Shown here one piece after another: positions 7,989-17,005 of a DNA stretch of 64,000 nucleotides. The translations under genes were made by a program, and so were the position numbers. Source of the DNA: Pseudomonas reinekei (lineage in GTDB: Bacteria; Pseudomonadota; Gammaproteobacteria; Pseudomonadales; Pseudomonadaceae); NCBI RefSeq assembly GCF_001945365.1, contig NZ_MSTQ01000003.1, positions 62,001-126,000 of the forward strand, given 5' to 3'. The notes under the pieces were generated by a model. That model was not told where the DNA came from. It was given only the letters and a program-made list of their open reading frames with translations, and searched no databases. The stretch's first letter is position 1. Each line of letters begins with the position of its first letter.

Positions 7989-9308
7989 TCAATTCAACTG
8001 CAAGGTGGAGTTGAATTGACTGATCGCATCCACCACGTGCCGCGATCCCTGTTGAATTTCCAGAATCACTTCCCCCGCCTCGTTCGCCAGTTCCACCCCG
8101 AGCCCCGTTCGACTCAGGCTCGATTGCATGCTTGACACGGCACTCAAGGACAAATCGTGGTTTTTGCGCACCACGTCGACAATCTCAAGCGTCGCCTGAC
8201 TCGTCCGGGCCGCGAGGCTGCGCACTTCATCGGCCACCACCGCAAAACCCCGTCCATGCTCGCCGGCGCGGGCGGCTTCGATCGCGGCGTTGAGCGCCAG
8301 CAGGTTGGTCTGATCGGCGATGCCACGGATGGTCTGCACGATGGTGCCGATGATGTCCGACTGTTTGCTCACTGCATCGATACTCAGCGCAGCCTGGTTC
8401 AGGTCCCTGGAAATGTCCTGGATGATTTGAACCGTTTGCTGCACCACCTCGGAACCTTTGCGCGCGCAGGCGTCGTTTTGCACTGAGGTGCTGTGGGCCG
8501 ATTCCGCAGCGGTCTGCAGGGTGGTCATTTGGGCGGTGATATCGCTGGCGAACTTCACCACTTTGTAGAGCCGCCCCTTGGTGTCGAACAACGGGTTGTA
8601 GGACGCTTCGAGGTAGATCGTCTGACCCTGCTTGTTCTTGCGCTCGAAACGATGCGAGTGATATTCGCCGCGGTTGAGCGAAGCCCAGAACGCTTTGTAG
8701 CCGGACGATTCGGCCTCGGCGCGGTGACAGAACAGACTGTGGTGCTGCCCGAGCACTTCGTTGAGCGAATACTGCATGGTTTTCAGGAAGTTTTCATTGG
8801 CCGTGATCACCCGCCCTTCGGGGGTGAGTTCGATCACCGCCATGGAGCGGCTGATGGCCGACAACATGCTTTCATTTTCATGCTCCTTGTTGACCCGCTC
8901 GGTGATATCAGTCGCGACCTTGATCACGCTTTTGACTTGCCGATCGGGCCCAAACACCGGCATGTAGCTGGCTTCGAGCCAGATTTCCTTGCCGCCCTTG
9001 TTCAGGCGCAAAAAGGTGCCGCTGACCGGCTCGCCGCGGGCCAGGTCACGCCACAATTTGGCGTACTCCTCACTGCGGTAAAACACCTCCTCGCAGAACA
9101 CCCGATGGTGCTTGCCGCGCACTTCTTCAGCACTGTAACCCATGACACTGCAAAAATTTTCATTGGCATCGAGAACGATACCTTCAGGGGTGAATTCAAT
9201 CATTGCCATCGAACGACTGACCGCCGCCAACTTGGCATTGGCCTCGGTCAGCGCGCAACTGAAGCGTTCGATTTCCAGCAGGTCAGCCTTGTGATGTAGG
9301 TTAAACAT
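7989..9308 (-). CDS. PAS-PAS methyl-accepting chemotaxis protein, BdlA-like, soluble
   Basis: The 439-residue protein has two tandem PAS domains (about 25-140 and 148-262), each starting 'SRSMAxIExTPEG' and ending in a 'KVATDIT' or 'KFASDIT' linker. A chemoreceptor signalling domain follows, with the highly conserved hairpin '[20 protein letters not shown]' and '[19 protein letters not shown]'. No transmembrane segment or HAMP is present, so it should be cytoplasmic. This architecture is that of P. aeruginosa BdlA (biofilm dispersion) and the Aer-type PAS receptors; heme or FAD binding by the PAS units is possible but not visible. The two PAS units are clearly related to each other. Small ORFs lie in its 5' leader. 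Confidence 0.88.
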   Translation of the reverse strand: MFNLHHKADLLEIERFSCALTEANAKLAAVSRSMAMIEFTPEGIVLDANENFCSVMGYSAEEVRGKHHRVFCEEVFYRSEEYAKLWRDLARGEPVSGTFLRLNKGGKEIWLEASYMPVFGPDRQVKSVIKVATDITERVNKEHENESMLSAISRSMAVIELTPEGRVITANENFLKTMQYSLNEVLGQHHSLFCHRAEAESSGYKAFWASLNRGEYHSHRFERKNKQGQTIYLEASYNPLFDTKGRLYKVVKFASDITAQMTTLQTAAESAHSTSVQNDACARKGSEVVQQTVQIIQDISRDLNQAALSIDAVSKQSDIIGTIVQTIRGIADQTNLLALNAAIEAARAGEHGRGFAVVADEVRSLAARTSQATLEIVDVVRKNHDLSLSAVSSMQSSLSRTGLGVELANEAGEVILEIQQGSRHVVDAISQFNSTLQLN

Positions 9309-9442
9309 GTTCGTATCACCCTATGCGCGGTCTTTTGACTTATTGAAAGTTGCTGGTCTTTCAAATCCACCACTGCGTTCCATAGAACAGGCACACACGC
9401 CCCTCCAATATCAGGAAGGACCAGTCAGGTGATTAATGATGT

Positions 9443-9475
9443 TCAATCGGAGGGTCCTTGTTGCGACACTCTCAT
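9443..9475 (-). CDS. possible 10-codon leader ORF, overlapping the preceding uORF
   Basis: An ATG overlaps the stop of the upstream small ORF in a TGATG arrangement (start at 9475, stop at 9443) and is preceded by an AAGGA sequence. It encodes MRVSQQGPSD. It is too short to support on composition. I list it because the arrangement suggests translational coupling in the 5' leader of the chemoreceptor gene. Confidence 0.25.
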   Translation of the reverse strand: MRVSQQGPSD

Positions 9476-9528
9476 CAAGACATCCTTCTCTTGATAACCC
9501 GCAGGCGGGTCAGCCCTAACGTGCTCAT
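9475..9528 (-). CDS. possible 17-codon leader peptide with a strong ribosome site
   Basis: On the minus strand an AAGGAG with a seven-base spacer precedes an ATG at 9528, giving MSTLGLTRLRVIKRRMS and a stop at 9475. The ribosome site is better than that of many real genes nearby. The peptide is basic. Within the ORF the bases cccgcaggcggg form a small hairpin. It lies about 165 bases upstream of the PAS chemoreceptor start, on the same strand, so it could be a regulatory uORF or a small independent gene; conservation is unknown. Confidence 0.4.
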   Translation of the reverse strand: MSTLGLTRLRVIKRRMS

Positions 9529-9844
9529 TAGAAAACTCCTTTTTCCACTACAGCTCCATTGAAGTGTGTCGGTGCCTTGGAGTGCGCACTCTGGAGACCA
9601 ACCATCGTTATCGACATGGTTAGTTATACGAGAGCATAGCCAGACGCGTAAAGCTTGCAAGGCCACTAGTCGGCCAGTATTGAGTACAAAATCGGTTCAG
9701 CCTGGAGGGCAATAAACGCTGGACGATGGCGGGCGTGGAGATAGGTAAAGGCAATATCGGTTTGGGAAACGGCGCGTAGCGCGGATCAGGAACCCACCTC
9801 GCCCATGCCACGACGCGGGGTTTGTTGCAGATTATTTTTAATGT

Positions 9845-9873
9845 GATCGCTCCCGCATGGCGCGGGAGCGATC
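9845..9873. terminator. 12-pair perfect hairpin
   Basis: gatcgctcccgc pairs with gcgggagcgatc around a five-base loop. It lies just beyond the stop of the small lysine-rich gene on the minus strand. No clear T run follows, so it may be a processing or stability hairpin, not a classical terminator. Confidence 0.55.
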
Positions 9874-9886
9874 GGTCAGCGCAGGC

Positions 9887-9997
9887 TCAATGCCCGAACA
9901 CATTGACCTTTTTGGCTTTCTTGTCGGCGCGCTTTTCGATAGCGGTTTTTGCCGGCTTTTTCTTGTCTGCTTTCTTTGAATCCATACCTTTGGACAT
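9887..9997 (-). CDS. small lysine-rich protein (36 residues)
   Basis: A TGGAG ribosome site precedes the ATG at 9997. The peptide, MSKGMDSKKADKKKPAKTAI followed by EKRADKKAKKVNVFGH, is extremely basic, with Lys/Ala/Pro repeats reminiscent of histone H1-like tails. A longer frame starts upstream at 10156 but lacks a good ribosome site and would overlap the divergent GNAT gene. The peptide could bind nucleic acid, but that is a guess from charge. I recall similar small 'hypothetical' proteins in other pseudomonads. Confidence 0.6.
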   Translation of the reverse strand: MSKGMDSKKADKKKPAKTAIEKRADKKAKKVNVFGH

Positions 9998-10100
9998 GAT
10001 GCGTACTCCACTCACAGGGGATGTGAGATCAGGTATACACCTATCCTTGAGGCCGCGTTCTTTTATAATCGCCCGCTTTGCGCACCGACAGCCCGAGACC

Positions 10101-10559
10101 ATGCCCGATACCCATTTCAGCCGACTCGATGAGCCGCTTTGGCCATTGATGAACAAGTTCTACCGCGCTCATCAATCGTCCATGAAAGCGGTTCGCGACG
10201 CGCAATTGTGGGTGGCCCGGCGCGATGACATCGTCGGCGCGTTGTGTTTGCGCCCGGTATCCGGCGGGCACTGGCTGACCGGGCTGTTCGTCGATCCGGC
10301 GTGTCGCGAACAAGGCATCGCCGCCGCGTTGATCACCGCGGCAGTAAAGGACTGCGAATGGCCAGTTTGGCTGTTTTGTCATCCAGACTTGCGGGGCTTT
10401 TATGAGCGTCGCGGCTTTACCTTTGATCCGTCAATGCCCTACGCGATGGTTGAGCGCCTGAGTCGCTATGCCCGCAGCAAACCGATGATCGCCATGGGTT
10501 TAGAGCCGCGGGTCAATCATCCGCGTTCGGATCGAGATCCGGGAACATCACGTCGGTGA
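10101..10559 (+). CDS. GNAT-family N-acetyltransferase
   Basis: The 152-residue protein carries the GNAT core: '[20 protein letters not shown]', then '[21 protein letters not shown]' holding the acetyl-CoA loop (R-x-x-G-I/A), then '[20 protein letters not shown]' as motif B. I start at ATG 10101 ([14 protein letters not shown]), not the much longer upstream frame, because the domain begins there and the upstream part overlaps the small divergent gene. Its 3' end overlaps the convergent def gene by 47 bases. The substrate is unknown. Confidence 0.8.
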   Translation: MPDTHFSRLDEPLWPLMNKFYRAHQSSMKAVRDAQLWVARRDDIVGALCLRPVSGGHWLTGLFVDPACREQGIAAALITAAVKDCEWPVWLFCHPDLRGFYERRGFTFDPSMPYAMVERLSRYARSKPMIAMGLEPRVNHPRSDRDPGTSRR

Positions 10560-11052
10560 AGCCGAATTTGCTGAAGTCGCTGATGCGCGATGGATACAAC
10601 CGGCCGATCAGGTGATCGCACTCATGCTGCACCACCCGCGCATGAAACCCCGATGCAACACGGACGATTGGCTGCCCCTTCGGATCGAACCCCTCGTAGC
10701 GGATGTGTTGATAACGCTCCACCGCGCCGCGCAGGCCCGGCACTGACAGGCAGCCTTCGAACCCCTCTTCCAGGGTCGGGCTCAGTGGCGTGATCAGCGG
10801 GTTGATCAGGATCGTCTGCGGCACCGCTTCGGCGTCGGGGTAGCGCTCGCTGTGTTCGAAACCGAAGATCACCAGCTGCAGATCAACGCCGATCTGCGGC
10901 GCGGCCAGGCCGACGCCGCCGACACTCTCCATGGTCTGGAACATGTCATCGATCAGTTGCCACAACTCGGGGCTGTCGAACATGTCGGCAGGCACCGGCG
11001 GGGCAATGCGCAGCAGGCGTTCATCGCCCATTTTCAGGATTTCACGGATCAT
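10513..11052 (-). CDS. def: peptide deformylase
   Basis: The 179-residue enzyme removes the N-formyl group from nascent proteins. All three metal-site motifs are present: [10 protein letters not shown] (residues 46-55), EGCLS (99-103) and the HECDH metal ligands (143-147, in QHECDHLIG). It is probably an additional copy, since Pseudomonas normally has def next to fmt; neither fmt nor the dprA region is seen here. It lies two bases downstream of the YihY gene in the same orientation, suggesting an operon. Confidence 0.92.
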   Translation of the reverse strand: MIREILKMGDERLLRIAPPVPADMFDSPELWQLIDDMFQTMESVGGVGLAAPQIGVDLQLVIFGFEHSERYPDAEAVPQTILINPLITPLSPTLEEGFEGCLSVPGLRGAVERYQHIRYEGFDPKGQPIVRVASGFHARVVQHECDHLIGRLYPSRISDFSKFGFTDVMFPDLDPNADD

Positions 11053-11054
11053 GG

Positions 11055-12014
11055 TCAGGTTTCGTCAATGGTTGGTTTGGGTTGTGAATGATCACGGCCC
11101 AGTCCCGACACATGCTGTTTTTCCTCATGGACGGGACCCAGCTCGCCGGCAACTTTTTCACCCGGGTCTTTGCCCTCTCGCGACATGTGCTCGATCACTG
11201 CGTTCATCTCCGCACCGAGCAGCAACACCGCGGCGGAAATGTAGAAGTACAGCAACAGCACGATGATCGCGCCGATACTGCCATACATGGCGTTGTAGTT
11301 GGCGAACTCCTTGACGTACAAACCGAAGCCCAGCGACGCGATGATCCACACCACCACGGCCAGCACTGAACCTGGGGTGATGAAGCGAAACTCCTGTTTG
11401 ACGTCAGGCATGACGTAATAGATCAGCGCCACCGCGACCATCAACAGAATCACGATCACCGGCCAGCGCGCAATGGTCCACAGGGTGACGATGAAAAACT
11501 CCAGGCCGACTTGCGCTGCGATCCAGCTCATCACCTGCGGTCCGAGCACCATCAGCGCGGCGGCGATCAGCAGCATGCCGGCGATGCCGACGGTGTAGAT
11601 GATCGACAGCGGAAAACGCTTCCACGCCGGACGACCTTCCACCACGTCGTAAGCGGCGTTCATCGCACTCATCATCAAGCGCACGCCGGCCGAAGCTGTC
11701 CACAGGGCAATCACGATACCCACGGACAGCAAGCCACCCTTGGACTGCTGAAGCTGGTCGATCACCGGGTTCACTTGTTCCAGGGCCTGGGGCGGCAACA
11801 CCAGCTCCGATTGCAGTCGCAACCACGAAAAGAAGTCCGGAAGATGCAGGAAACCGATCAGGGCGATCAGGAACAGAATGAAGGGGAACAGCGAAAACAG
11901 CATTTGATAGGCCAGCGCCGAGGCATAGGTCGACATTTCGTCGTCGACGAACTCGGTAACCGTGCGCACCATCACACGGTGGATGGGCAGACCTTTCATG
12001 TCCGGGAAAATCAT
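11055..12014 (-). CDS. YihY/BrkB-family inner-membrane protein
   Basis: The 319-residue protein has about six membrane segments and the family's start '[20 protein letters not shown]' and '[14 protein letters not shown]', with '[17 protein letters not shown]' and '[17 protein letters not shown]' further on. Family members were once called ribonuclease BN, which is wrong; their function is uncertain (a transporter- or BrkB-like role). I use the ATG at 12014, which has a GGAG ribosome site, in preference to the frame's start at 12035. The C-terminus is soluble and charged. Confidence 0.85.
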   Translation of the reverse strand: MIFPDMKGLPIHRVMVRTVTEFVDDEMSTYASALAYQMLFSLFPFILFLIALIGFLHLPDFFSWLRLQSELVLPPQALEQVNPVIDQLQQSKGGLLSVGIVIALWTASAGVRLMMSAMNAAYDVVEGRPAWKRFPLSIIYTVGIAGMLLIAAALMVLGPQVMSWIAAQVGLEFFIVTLWTIARWPVIVILLMVAVALIYYVMPDVKQEFRFITPGSVLAVVVWIIASLGFGLYVKEFANYNAMYGSIGAIIVLLLYFYISAAVLLLGAEMNAVIEHMSREGKDPGEKVAGELGPVHEEKQHVSGLGRDHSQPKPTIDET

Positions 12015-12141
12015 TAGCGTCTCCATTCGCCGCAAACAGGATGGGGTGGTAGTCGTGGCGACTCAGGGGCCGTTTTCTTTCATCAAAGTAGCCTACCTGG
12101 CGACTTTGAAACAATTTCATCAATCAAGTTCAGGCTGACAC

Positions 12142-12169
12142 AAAAACGGCCATCTGTGGATGGCCGTTT
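12142..12169 (-). terminator. rho-independent terminator for the csbD-like gene
   Basis: aacggccatc pairs with gatggccgtt around a four-base loop, with a T run on the minus strand, 23 bases past the CsbD-type stop codon. Confidence 0.88.
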
Positions 12170-12191
12170 CGATGCTGCTTCTACGACCGGA

Positions 12192-12383
12192 TCAGGCCTT
12201 GTCGACACCTTTTTTCACGGCATCCTTGGCTTTGCCGACCGCTTGCTGGGCCTCGCCTTTCTTTTCCTGGACCACGCCTTCGGCGCGCATCTTGTCATTA
12301 CCGGTGGCCTTGCCGACGCCTTGCTTGACGTTACCGACGGCTTCGTTGGCCATGCCTTTCACTTTATCGCCTGTGCTGCCCAT
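12192..12383 (-). CDS. CsbD-family stress-response protein
   Basis: The 63-residue, helical, hydrophilic protein begins '[20 protein letters not shown]' and continues '[20 protein letters not shown]', the CsbD signature of repeated 'GKxxGNxKxxAEGxxQxxxG'. CsbD proteins are small general-stress proteins of unknown molecular function. The gene is monocistronic with its own terminator. Confidence 0.92.
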   Translation of the reverse strand: MGSTGDKVKGMANEAVGNVKQGVGKATGNDKMRAEGVVQEKKGEAQQAVGKAKDAVKKGVDKA

Positions 12384-12586
12384 GATGAATCTCCTGCGTA
12401 TATTTCACTGGGAGGAAAAGTCGTTACACAGGGTTGACCGGAGACATTTGCGCGGAGTTTCATTTATTTTCAGCACGACATTTCATCGTTCAATGCAGGT
12501 TGGGCTTTATGTTTGCCCGGCAACCCCCGAGAATGCGCAACGTATTGGCGCCATGGCGCTGAAGATCCAATCCCCGCAGGAATGTT

Positions 12587-12964
12587 ATGAAACTCGATAA
12601 AAAGCAGGCCATTGCCCGCAGAAACCAGGAACTTGGTGGTGCTGTGCTTGGCGTCAACAACTGCCACTTCACCGAACTGAACCGCAATCGCAACATCTGG
12701 TGGTTCGATATTCCGGTGGCACGCCTGGCCATTGGTCAGTACGAGTGGATTCACCTGCTGATGCACACCCCGGACACCGATGAACTGCTGCATTTGAAAG
12801 TGCCGACAGTGTTCCTGCGCGAGAAGCTCGAAGGGCTGGTCGTGCGTAACGAGGGCAAGCGCAAAGCGGCGCTTAGCCTGGAATTGAGCGCCGACAAGGA
12901 CTCGTACCTGCAGGACATGCGCCCGGCGGGCACCAACGTCAACTTCGCGCCGTTCCGTCAGTAA
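12587..12964 (+). CDS. conserved hypothetical protein (125 residues)
   Basis: I do not recognise a named domain. The protein starts 'MKLDKKQAIARRNQELGGAV', has 'NIWWFDIPVARLAIGQYEWI' and 'LLHLKVPTVFLREKLEGLVV', and is soluble. A clear convergent terminator at 12986-13013 and protein-like composition support it as real. A mixed alpha/beta fold is likely. No neighbour hints at a role: it sits between a stress gene and fadD1. Confidence 0.75.
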   Translation: MKLDKKQAIARRNQELGGAVLGVNNCHFTELNRNRNIWWFDIPVARLAIGQYEWIHLLMHTPDTDELLHLKVPTVFLREKLEGLVVRNEGKRKAALSLELSADKDSYLQDMRPAGTNVNFAPFRQ

Positions 12965-12985
12965 AAAATCAAAAAGATCTTCAAC

Positions 12986-13013
12986 AAAAAGCCCCGCATC
13001 GGCGGGGCTTTTT
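12986..13013. terminator. bidirectional rho-independent terminator
   Basis: gccccgc/gcggggc with a four-base loop, flanked by five A and five T, ends both the 12587 gene and fadD1. Confidence 0.92.
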
Positions 13014-13018
13014 GTTGT

Positions 13019-14719
13019 TTACGCGGTCGCTTTCTTCGCGTTGATCTTCTTCAACTCTTCATCGCGCAATTCCCGACGCAGGATCTTGCCGACGTTGGTG
13101 GTCGGCAGTGCATCGCGGAACTCTACCGTGCGCGGCACCTTGTAGGCGGTAACGTTGGCGCGCATGTGCTCCATCACCGTCTCCTTGGTCAGGGTCACGC
13201 CCGGTTTGGCGACGATGAAAATCTTGATCGCCTCGCCCGATTTCTCGTCAGGCACGCCGATGGCCGCGCATTGCAACACCCCCGGCAGCGTCGCCAGCAC
13301 GTCTTCCAACTCGTTCGGGTACACGTTGAAACCGGACACCAGGATCATGTCTTTCTTGCGATCGACAATGCGCAGGTAGCCATCAGGCTGGATCAGTGCG
13401 ATGTCGCCGGTCTTCAACCAGCCTTCGCTGTCGAGCATTTCGTCGGTGGCTTCCTGGCGCTGCCAATAGCCCTTCATGACCTGCGGGCCTTTCACGCACA
13501 GTTCGCCGATTTCGCCCAGTGGCTGCTCGACACCGGCGTCGTCGACGATTTTGCACAGGGTCGACGGCACCGGAATGCCGATGGTGCCGATCTGGATGTT
13601 CTGGATCGGGTTGACCGTGGCCACCGGGCTGGTTTCGGTCATGCCGTAGCCTTCGCAGATGGCGCAACCGGTGACCGCTTTCCAGCGTTCTGCCGCCGCC
13701 AGTTGCAGGGCCATGCCGCCGGACAACGTGACTTTCAGTGCAGAGAAATCCAGCTTGCGGAAACCTTCGTTGTTGCACAGGGCCACGAATAACGTGTTGA
13801 GGCCAACGAAGCCGCTGAACTTCCACTTCGACAGTTCCTTGACCATCGCCGGCAGGTCGCGCGGGTTGCTGATCAGGATGTTGTGATTACCGATCAGCAT
13901 CATCGCCATGCAATGAAAGGTGAACGCATAGATGTGGTACAGCGGCAGCGGCGTGATCAGGATCTCGCAACCTTCGTTGAGGTTGGACCCCATCAGCGCC
14001 TTGCACTGCAGCATGTTCGCCACGAGGTTACGGTGGGTCAGCATCGCACCCTTGGCCACGCCGGTGGTGCCGCCGGTGTATTGCAGCACAGCCACATCGC
14101 TGCTGGCCGGGCTGGCTTCAGCCACTGGCTGGCCGTGGCCCTTGCTCAATACATCGTTGAACTTGACGGCTTTGGGCAAGTGATACGCCGGCACCATCTT
14201 CTTCACGTACTTGATGACACTGTTGATCAGCAGGCGCTTGAGCGGCGGCAGCAGGTCGGCGACTTCGGTGACGATGACGTGTTTGACGCCGGTCTTCGGC
14301 ACCACGGTTTGCGCCAGATGCGCCATGTTGGCGAGGCAGACCAGGGCCTTGGCACCAGAGTCGTTGAACTGGTGTTCCATTTCCCGTGCGGTGTACAACG
14401 GGTTGGTGTTGACCACGATCAGCCCGGCGCGGATGGCACCGAAGACGGCCACCGGGTACTGCAACACGTTGGGCAGTTGCACGGCGATTCGATCGCCCGG
14501 CTGCAAATCGGTATGCTGTTGCAGATACGCGGCAAAGGCACCGGACAATTCGTACAGTTCACCGTAGGTAATTGTCTTGCCCAGGTTGCTGAATGCCGGT
14601 TTGTTGGCGAAGCGTTGGCAGGATTGCTTCAACACTGCCTGAATATTCGGATACTCGTCTGGATTGATGTCGGCAGCAATCCCAGCTGGGTACTTATCCT
14701 TCCAAAAGTCTTCGATCAT
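13019..14719 (-). CDS. fadD1: long-chain fatty-acid-CoA ligase FadD1
   Basis: The 566-residue enzyme activates fatty acids to acyl-CoA with ATP for beta-oxidation. Visible motifs are the P-loop 'YTGGTTGVAKGAMLTHRNL' (from Tyr214), the gate region 'GYGMTETSPVATVNP', and the A8 'GWLKTGDIALIQPDGYLRIV' / 'DRKKDMILVSGFNVYPNELE' hinge, with the acylation lysine in 'LPTTNVGKILRRELRDEEL'. It follows a second, related ligase (15071-16759) on the same strand, the fadD2-fadD1 order of P. aeruginosa. A REPIN sits between the two genes. Confidence 0.92.
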   Translation of the reverse strand: MIEDFWKDKYPAGIAADINPDEYPNIQAVLKQSCQRFANKPAFSNLGKTITYGELYELSGAFAAYLQQHTDLQPGDRIAVQLPNVLQYPVAVFGAIRAGLIVVNTNPLYTAREMEHQFNDSGAKALVCLANMAHLAQTVVPKTGVKHVIVTEVADLLPPLKRLLINSVIKYVKKMVPAYHLPKAVKFNDVLSKGHGQPVAEASPASSDVAVLQYTGGTTGVAKGAMLTHRNLVANMLQCKALMGSNLNEGCEILITPLPLYHIYAFTFHCMAMMLIGNHNILISNPRDLPAMVKELSKWKFSGFVGLNTLFVALCNNEGFRKLDFSALKVTLSGGMALQLAAAERWKAVTGCAICEGYGMTETSPVATVNPIQNIQIGTIGIPVPSTLCKIVDDAGVEQPLGEIGELCVKGPQVMKGYWQRQEATDEMLDSEGWLKTGDIALIQPDGYLRIVDRKKDMILVSGFNVYPNELEDVLATLPGVLQCAAIGVPDEKSGEAIKIFIVAKPGVTLTKETVMEHMRANVTAYKVPRTVEFRDALPTTNVGKILRRELRDEELKKINAKKATA

Positions 14720-15070
14720 GGAAGCCCACTCCTCAGCAACGCGAATTCAGCACCGCATTTGATGCGATTATTATTGGTGTTTGGTCATTGGTGAATCTGG
14801 CTGACAGAAGGCCGAGAAGTCACAAAGCGCGCCGAGAGTAGCAGCTTTGCCGAGGGTCGCCTAGAGCCAAAAGCGGCCTCTACAGTCACATTTGTGACTC
14901 AAGAATTACAACCGGTCATTTTAGAGCAAAAATTCTATAATGCTCTGAAAGCGCCGGGAACCGGGGCTTTGCACAAAAAAAATCGCGAGCAGGCTCGCTC
15001 CCACAGATCACCGAGAACCCTGTGGGAGCGAGCCTGCTCGCGATCCGCGCGTAGCGCGGCCATCCATCAA
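14720..15070. other. fadD2-fadD1 intergenic region
   Basis: The 351-base gap contains the REPIN at 14982-15044 and an A/T-rich stretch near fadD1. A TATAAT at 14936-14941 reads rightward but lacks a good -35. The size of the gap suggests fadD1 has its own promoter. I see no gene. Confidence 0.6.
14982..15044. repeat. REPIN, 'GTGGGAGCGAGCCTGCTCGCGA' family
   Basis: Two inverted copies, atcgcgagcaggctcgctcc and ggagcgagcctgctcgcgat, are separated by a short spacer between fadD2 and fadD1. Together they can form a single long hairpin. Confidence 0.9.
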
Positions 15071-16759
15071 TCAAGCAATATCCCGCAACTCCCGCCGCAA
15101 AATTTTGCCCACCGGTGTCATCGGCAACGACTCGCGCAACACGATGTGCTTGGGCACTTTGTACGCCGTGAAGTTTTCCTTGCAGTAGGCCTTGAGCTCT
15201 TCAAGGCTGACACCCGTTTCCCGCGCCACCACAAACAACTTCACCGCCTCGCCGGAACGCTCGTCCGGCACACCTATCACTGCACAATTGGCGACTTTCG
15301 GGTGGGCCATGACCACATCTTCGATCTCGTTCGGGTACACGTTAAAGCCCGAGACAATGATCATGTCCTTTTTGCGATCGACAATGCGTACAAAGCCATC
15401 CGGGTCGATCACTGCGATGTCGCCGGATTTGAACCAGCCCTCGGCATCCAGCACCTCGGCGGTGGCTTCGGGTTTTTGCCAGTAACCCTTCATGATCTGC
15501 GGACCTTTGATGCACAGCTCGCCGCGCTCGCCCAACGGCTGCTCGACGCCTTCATCGTTGATCACTTTCAGCGTGGTGCCCGGCACCGGCAGCCCGACCG
15601 TGCCAATGCGCGACAGCTCGCCATACGGGTTGGTGCAAGCCACCGGCGAGGTTTCGGTCAAACCGTAGCCTTCGGTAATGCGGCAACCGGTCAATTGCTC
15701 CCAACACTCGGCGGTGGCCTTGACCAGCGCGGTGCCGCCGGAGTTGGTGAGCTTGAGCGTGGAAAAATCCAGCGTCTTGAAATCCGCGTGGTCCATCAGT
15801 GCCACGAACAGCGTGTTAAGCCCGAGCAGCGCCGAGAAACGCCAGTTTTTCAGTTCTTTGATGAAGCCGCCGATGTCTCGCGGATTGGTGATCAGTACAT
15901 TGTGGTTGCCGGACACCATCATGCACATGCAATTCGCGGTGAAGGCGTAGATGTGGTACAGCGGCAGCGGCGCGATCATCACTTCCTGGCCTTCGCGCAA
16001 CAGCGGCTGACCGTCATTGCCGAATTGCTCCAGGCAGGCTCGCACTTGCTGCATGTTCGCCACCAGGTTGCCGTGGGTCAGCATTGCGCCCTTGGCCAGG
16101 CCGGTGGTGCCGCCGGTGTATTGCAGCACGGCGAGATCATCGAGCCCGACTTTCAGTGGCTTGATGCCCAGCCCTCGGCCCATGCGCAACGCACTTTTGA
16201 AGGAAATGGCCTGGGGCAAGGAATACGCCGGGACCATTTTTTTGACCTTGCTCACCACCGTATTGACCAGCCAGCCTTTGGCGGCGGGCATGAAGTCGCC
16301 CATTTTGGCTTCGATCAAGTACTGGATGTCGGTGTCGGGCAGCACTTCCTGGACTTTCTGCCCGAACATGTTGAGGTACACCAGCGCCCGGGCGCCGGAG
16401 TCCTTGAACTGATGACGCATCTCCCGCGCGGTGTACAGCGGGTTGGTGTTGACCACAATCAGCCCGGCGCGCAATGCGCCGAACACGGCAACCGGATAGT
16501 GCAGGACGTTGGGCATCTGCACCGCGATGCGATCCCCGGGCACCAGGTCGGTATGGGCTTGCAGGTAACCGGCAAATGCTGCGCTTTGGCGCTCCAGTTC
16601 GGCGTAGGTCAGGGTGATACCCATGTTGCTGAACGCGGGGCGATCAGCAAATTTCTTGCAGGAACGCTCGAACACCTCGATGACCGACTTGTAGGCACCC
16701 GCGTCGATGTCCAGGGGCACGCCGGCCGGGCGCTTGTCATTCCAGAAATCAGGTTGCAT
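15071..16759 (-). CDS. fadD2: long-chain fatty-acid-CoA ligase FadD2
   Basis: This 562-residue adenylate-forming ligase is a paralogue of its neighbour FadD1. It has 'YTGGTTGLAKGAMLTHGNLV', 'GYGLTETSPVACTNPYGEL' and 'GWFKSGDIAVIDPDGFVRIV' / 'DRKKDMIIVSGFNVYPNEIE', and ends 'MTPVGKILRRELRDIA'. The start 'MQPDFWNDKRPAGVPLDIDA' has an AGGA ribosome site. It is upstream of fadD1 and divergent from the hydrolase-maoC pair, the arrangement of PA3299-PA3302 as I recall it. The chain-length preference of the two ligases probably differs but cannot be read from sequence. Confidence 0.92.
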   Translation of the reverse strand: MQPDFWNDKRPAGVPLDIDAGAYKSVIEVFERSCKKFADRPAFSNMGITLTYAELERQSAAFAGYLQAHTDLVPGDRIAVQMPNVLHYPVAVFGALRAGLIVVNTNPLYTAREMRHQFKDSGARALVYLNMFGQKVQEVLPDTDIQYLIEAKMGDFMPAAKGWLVNTVVSKVKKMVPAYSLPQAISFKSALRMGRGLGIKPLKVGLDDLAVLQYTGGTTGLAKGAMLTHGNLVANMQQVRACLEQFGNDGQPLLREGQEVMIAPLPLYHIYAFTANCMCMMVSGNHNVLITNPRDIGGFIKELKNWRFSALLGLNTLFVALMDHADFKTLDFSTLKLTNSGGTALVKATAECWEQLTGCRITEGYGLTETSPVACTNPYGELSRIGTVGLPVPGTTLKVINDEGVEQPLGERGELCIKGPQIMKGYWQKPEATAEVLDAEGWFKSGDIAVIDPDGFVRIVDRKKDMIIVSGFNVYPNEIEDVVMAHPKVANCAVIGVPDERSGEAVKLFVVARETGVSLEELKAYCKENFTAYKVPKHIVLRESLPMTPVGKILRRELRDIA

Positions 16760-17005
16760 TGTTCTTGTCCTCTTTACCTGAGCCTATCCGGGCCGCTTAT
16801 CTGTCATTTCTCTCTGATCCCTCAAAAAGCGCAATGCAAAAAGCGGAGCTTCACGGACACTAGCAGTTATGGCCAATCAGGCAAATATGCGCAAAGGCGT
16901 CATTGATCGCGTGAATCTTCCTGCCGTGGCGTGAGCTGATGCCAGCCCGATAATGCGCTATACAATGCAACCACCCCCCGCGCCCCTGCATGGAAAGGAA
17001 TCGCC

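Larger units (their letters stand above)
9309..9844. other. long intergenic region
   Basis: This gap upstream of the chemoreceptor gene holds the two small ORFs above. Bases 9541-9844 show no convincing gene: a 63-codon minus-strand frame at 9620-9811 has no ribosome site and proline-rich, unstructured content. I see no REP, insertion sequence or tRNA remnant. Confidence 0.6.

Noticed and set aside
9620..9811. 63-codon minus-strand frame, proline-rich
   Set aside because: No ribosome site and no fold; chance frame in GC-rich intergenic DNA.
11055..12014. Ribonuclease BN label for the YihY-type gene
   Set aside because: The family is an integral membrane protein with no nuclease residues; the old name came from a mis-assignment.
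14936..14941. TATAAT in the fadD2-fadD1 gap, rightward
   Set aside because: No usable -35 and no gene on that strand before the REPIN.
14982..15044. Clustered palindromes as a possible CRISPR array
   Set aside because: Repeats are inverted pairs with a single spacer, not direct repeats; they are REPINs.
14894..16906. 670-codon plus-strand frame opposite fadD2
   Set aside because: The minus strand encodes a well-conserved acyl-CoA ligase; this frame is His/Gln/Arg-rich shadow.
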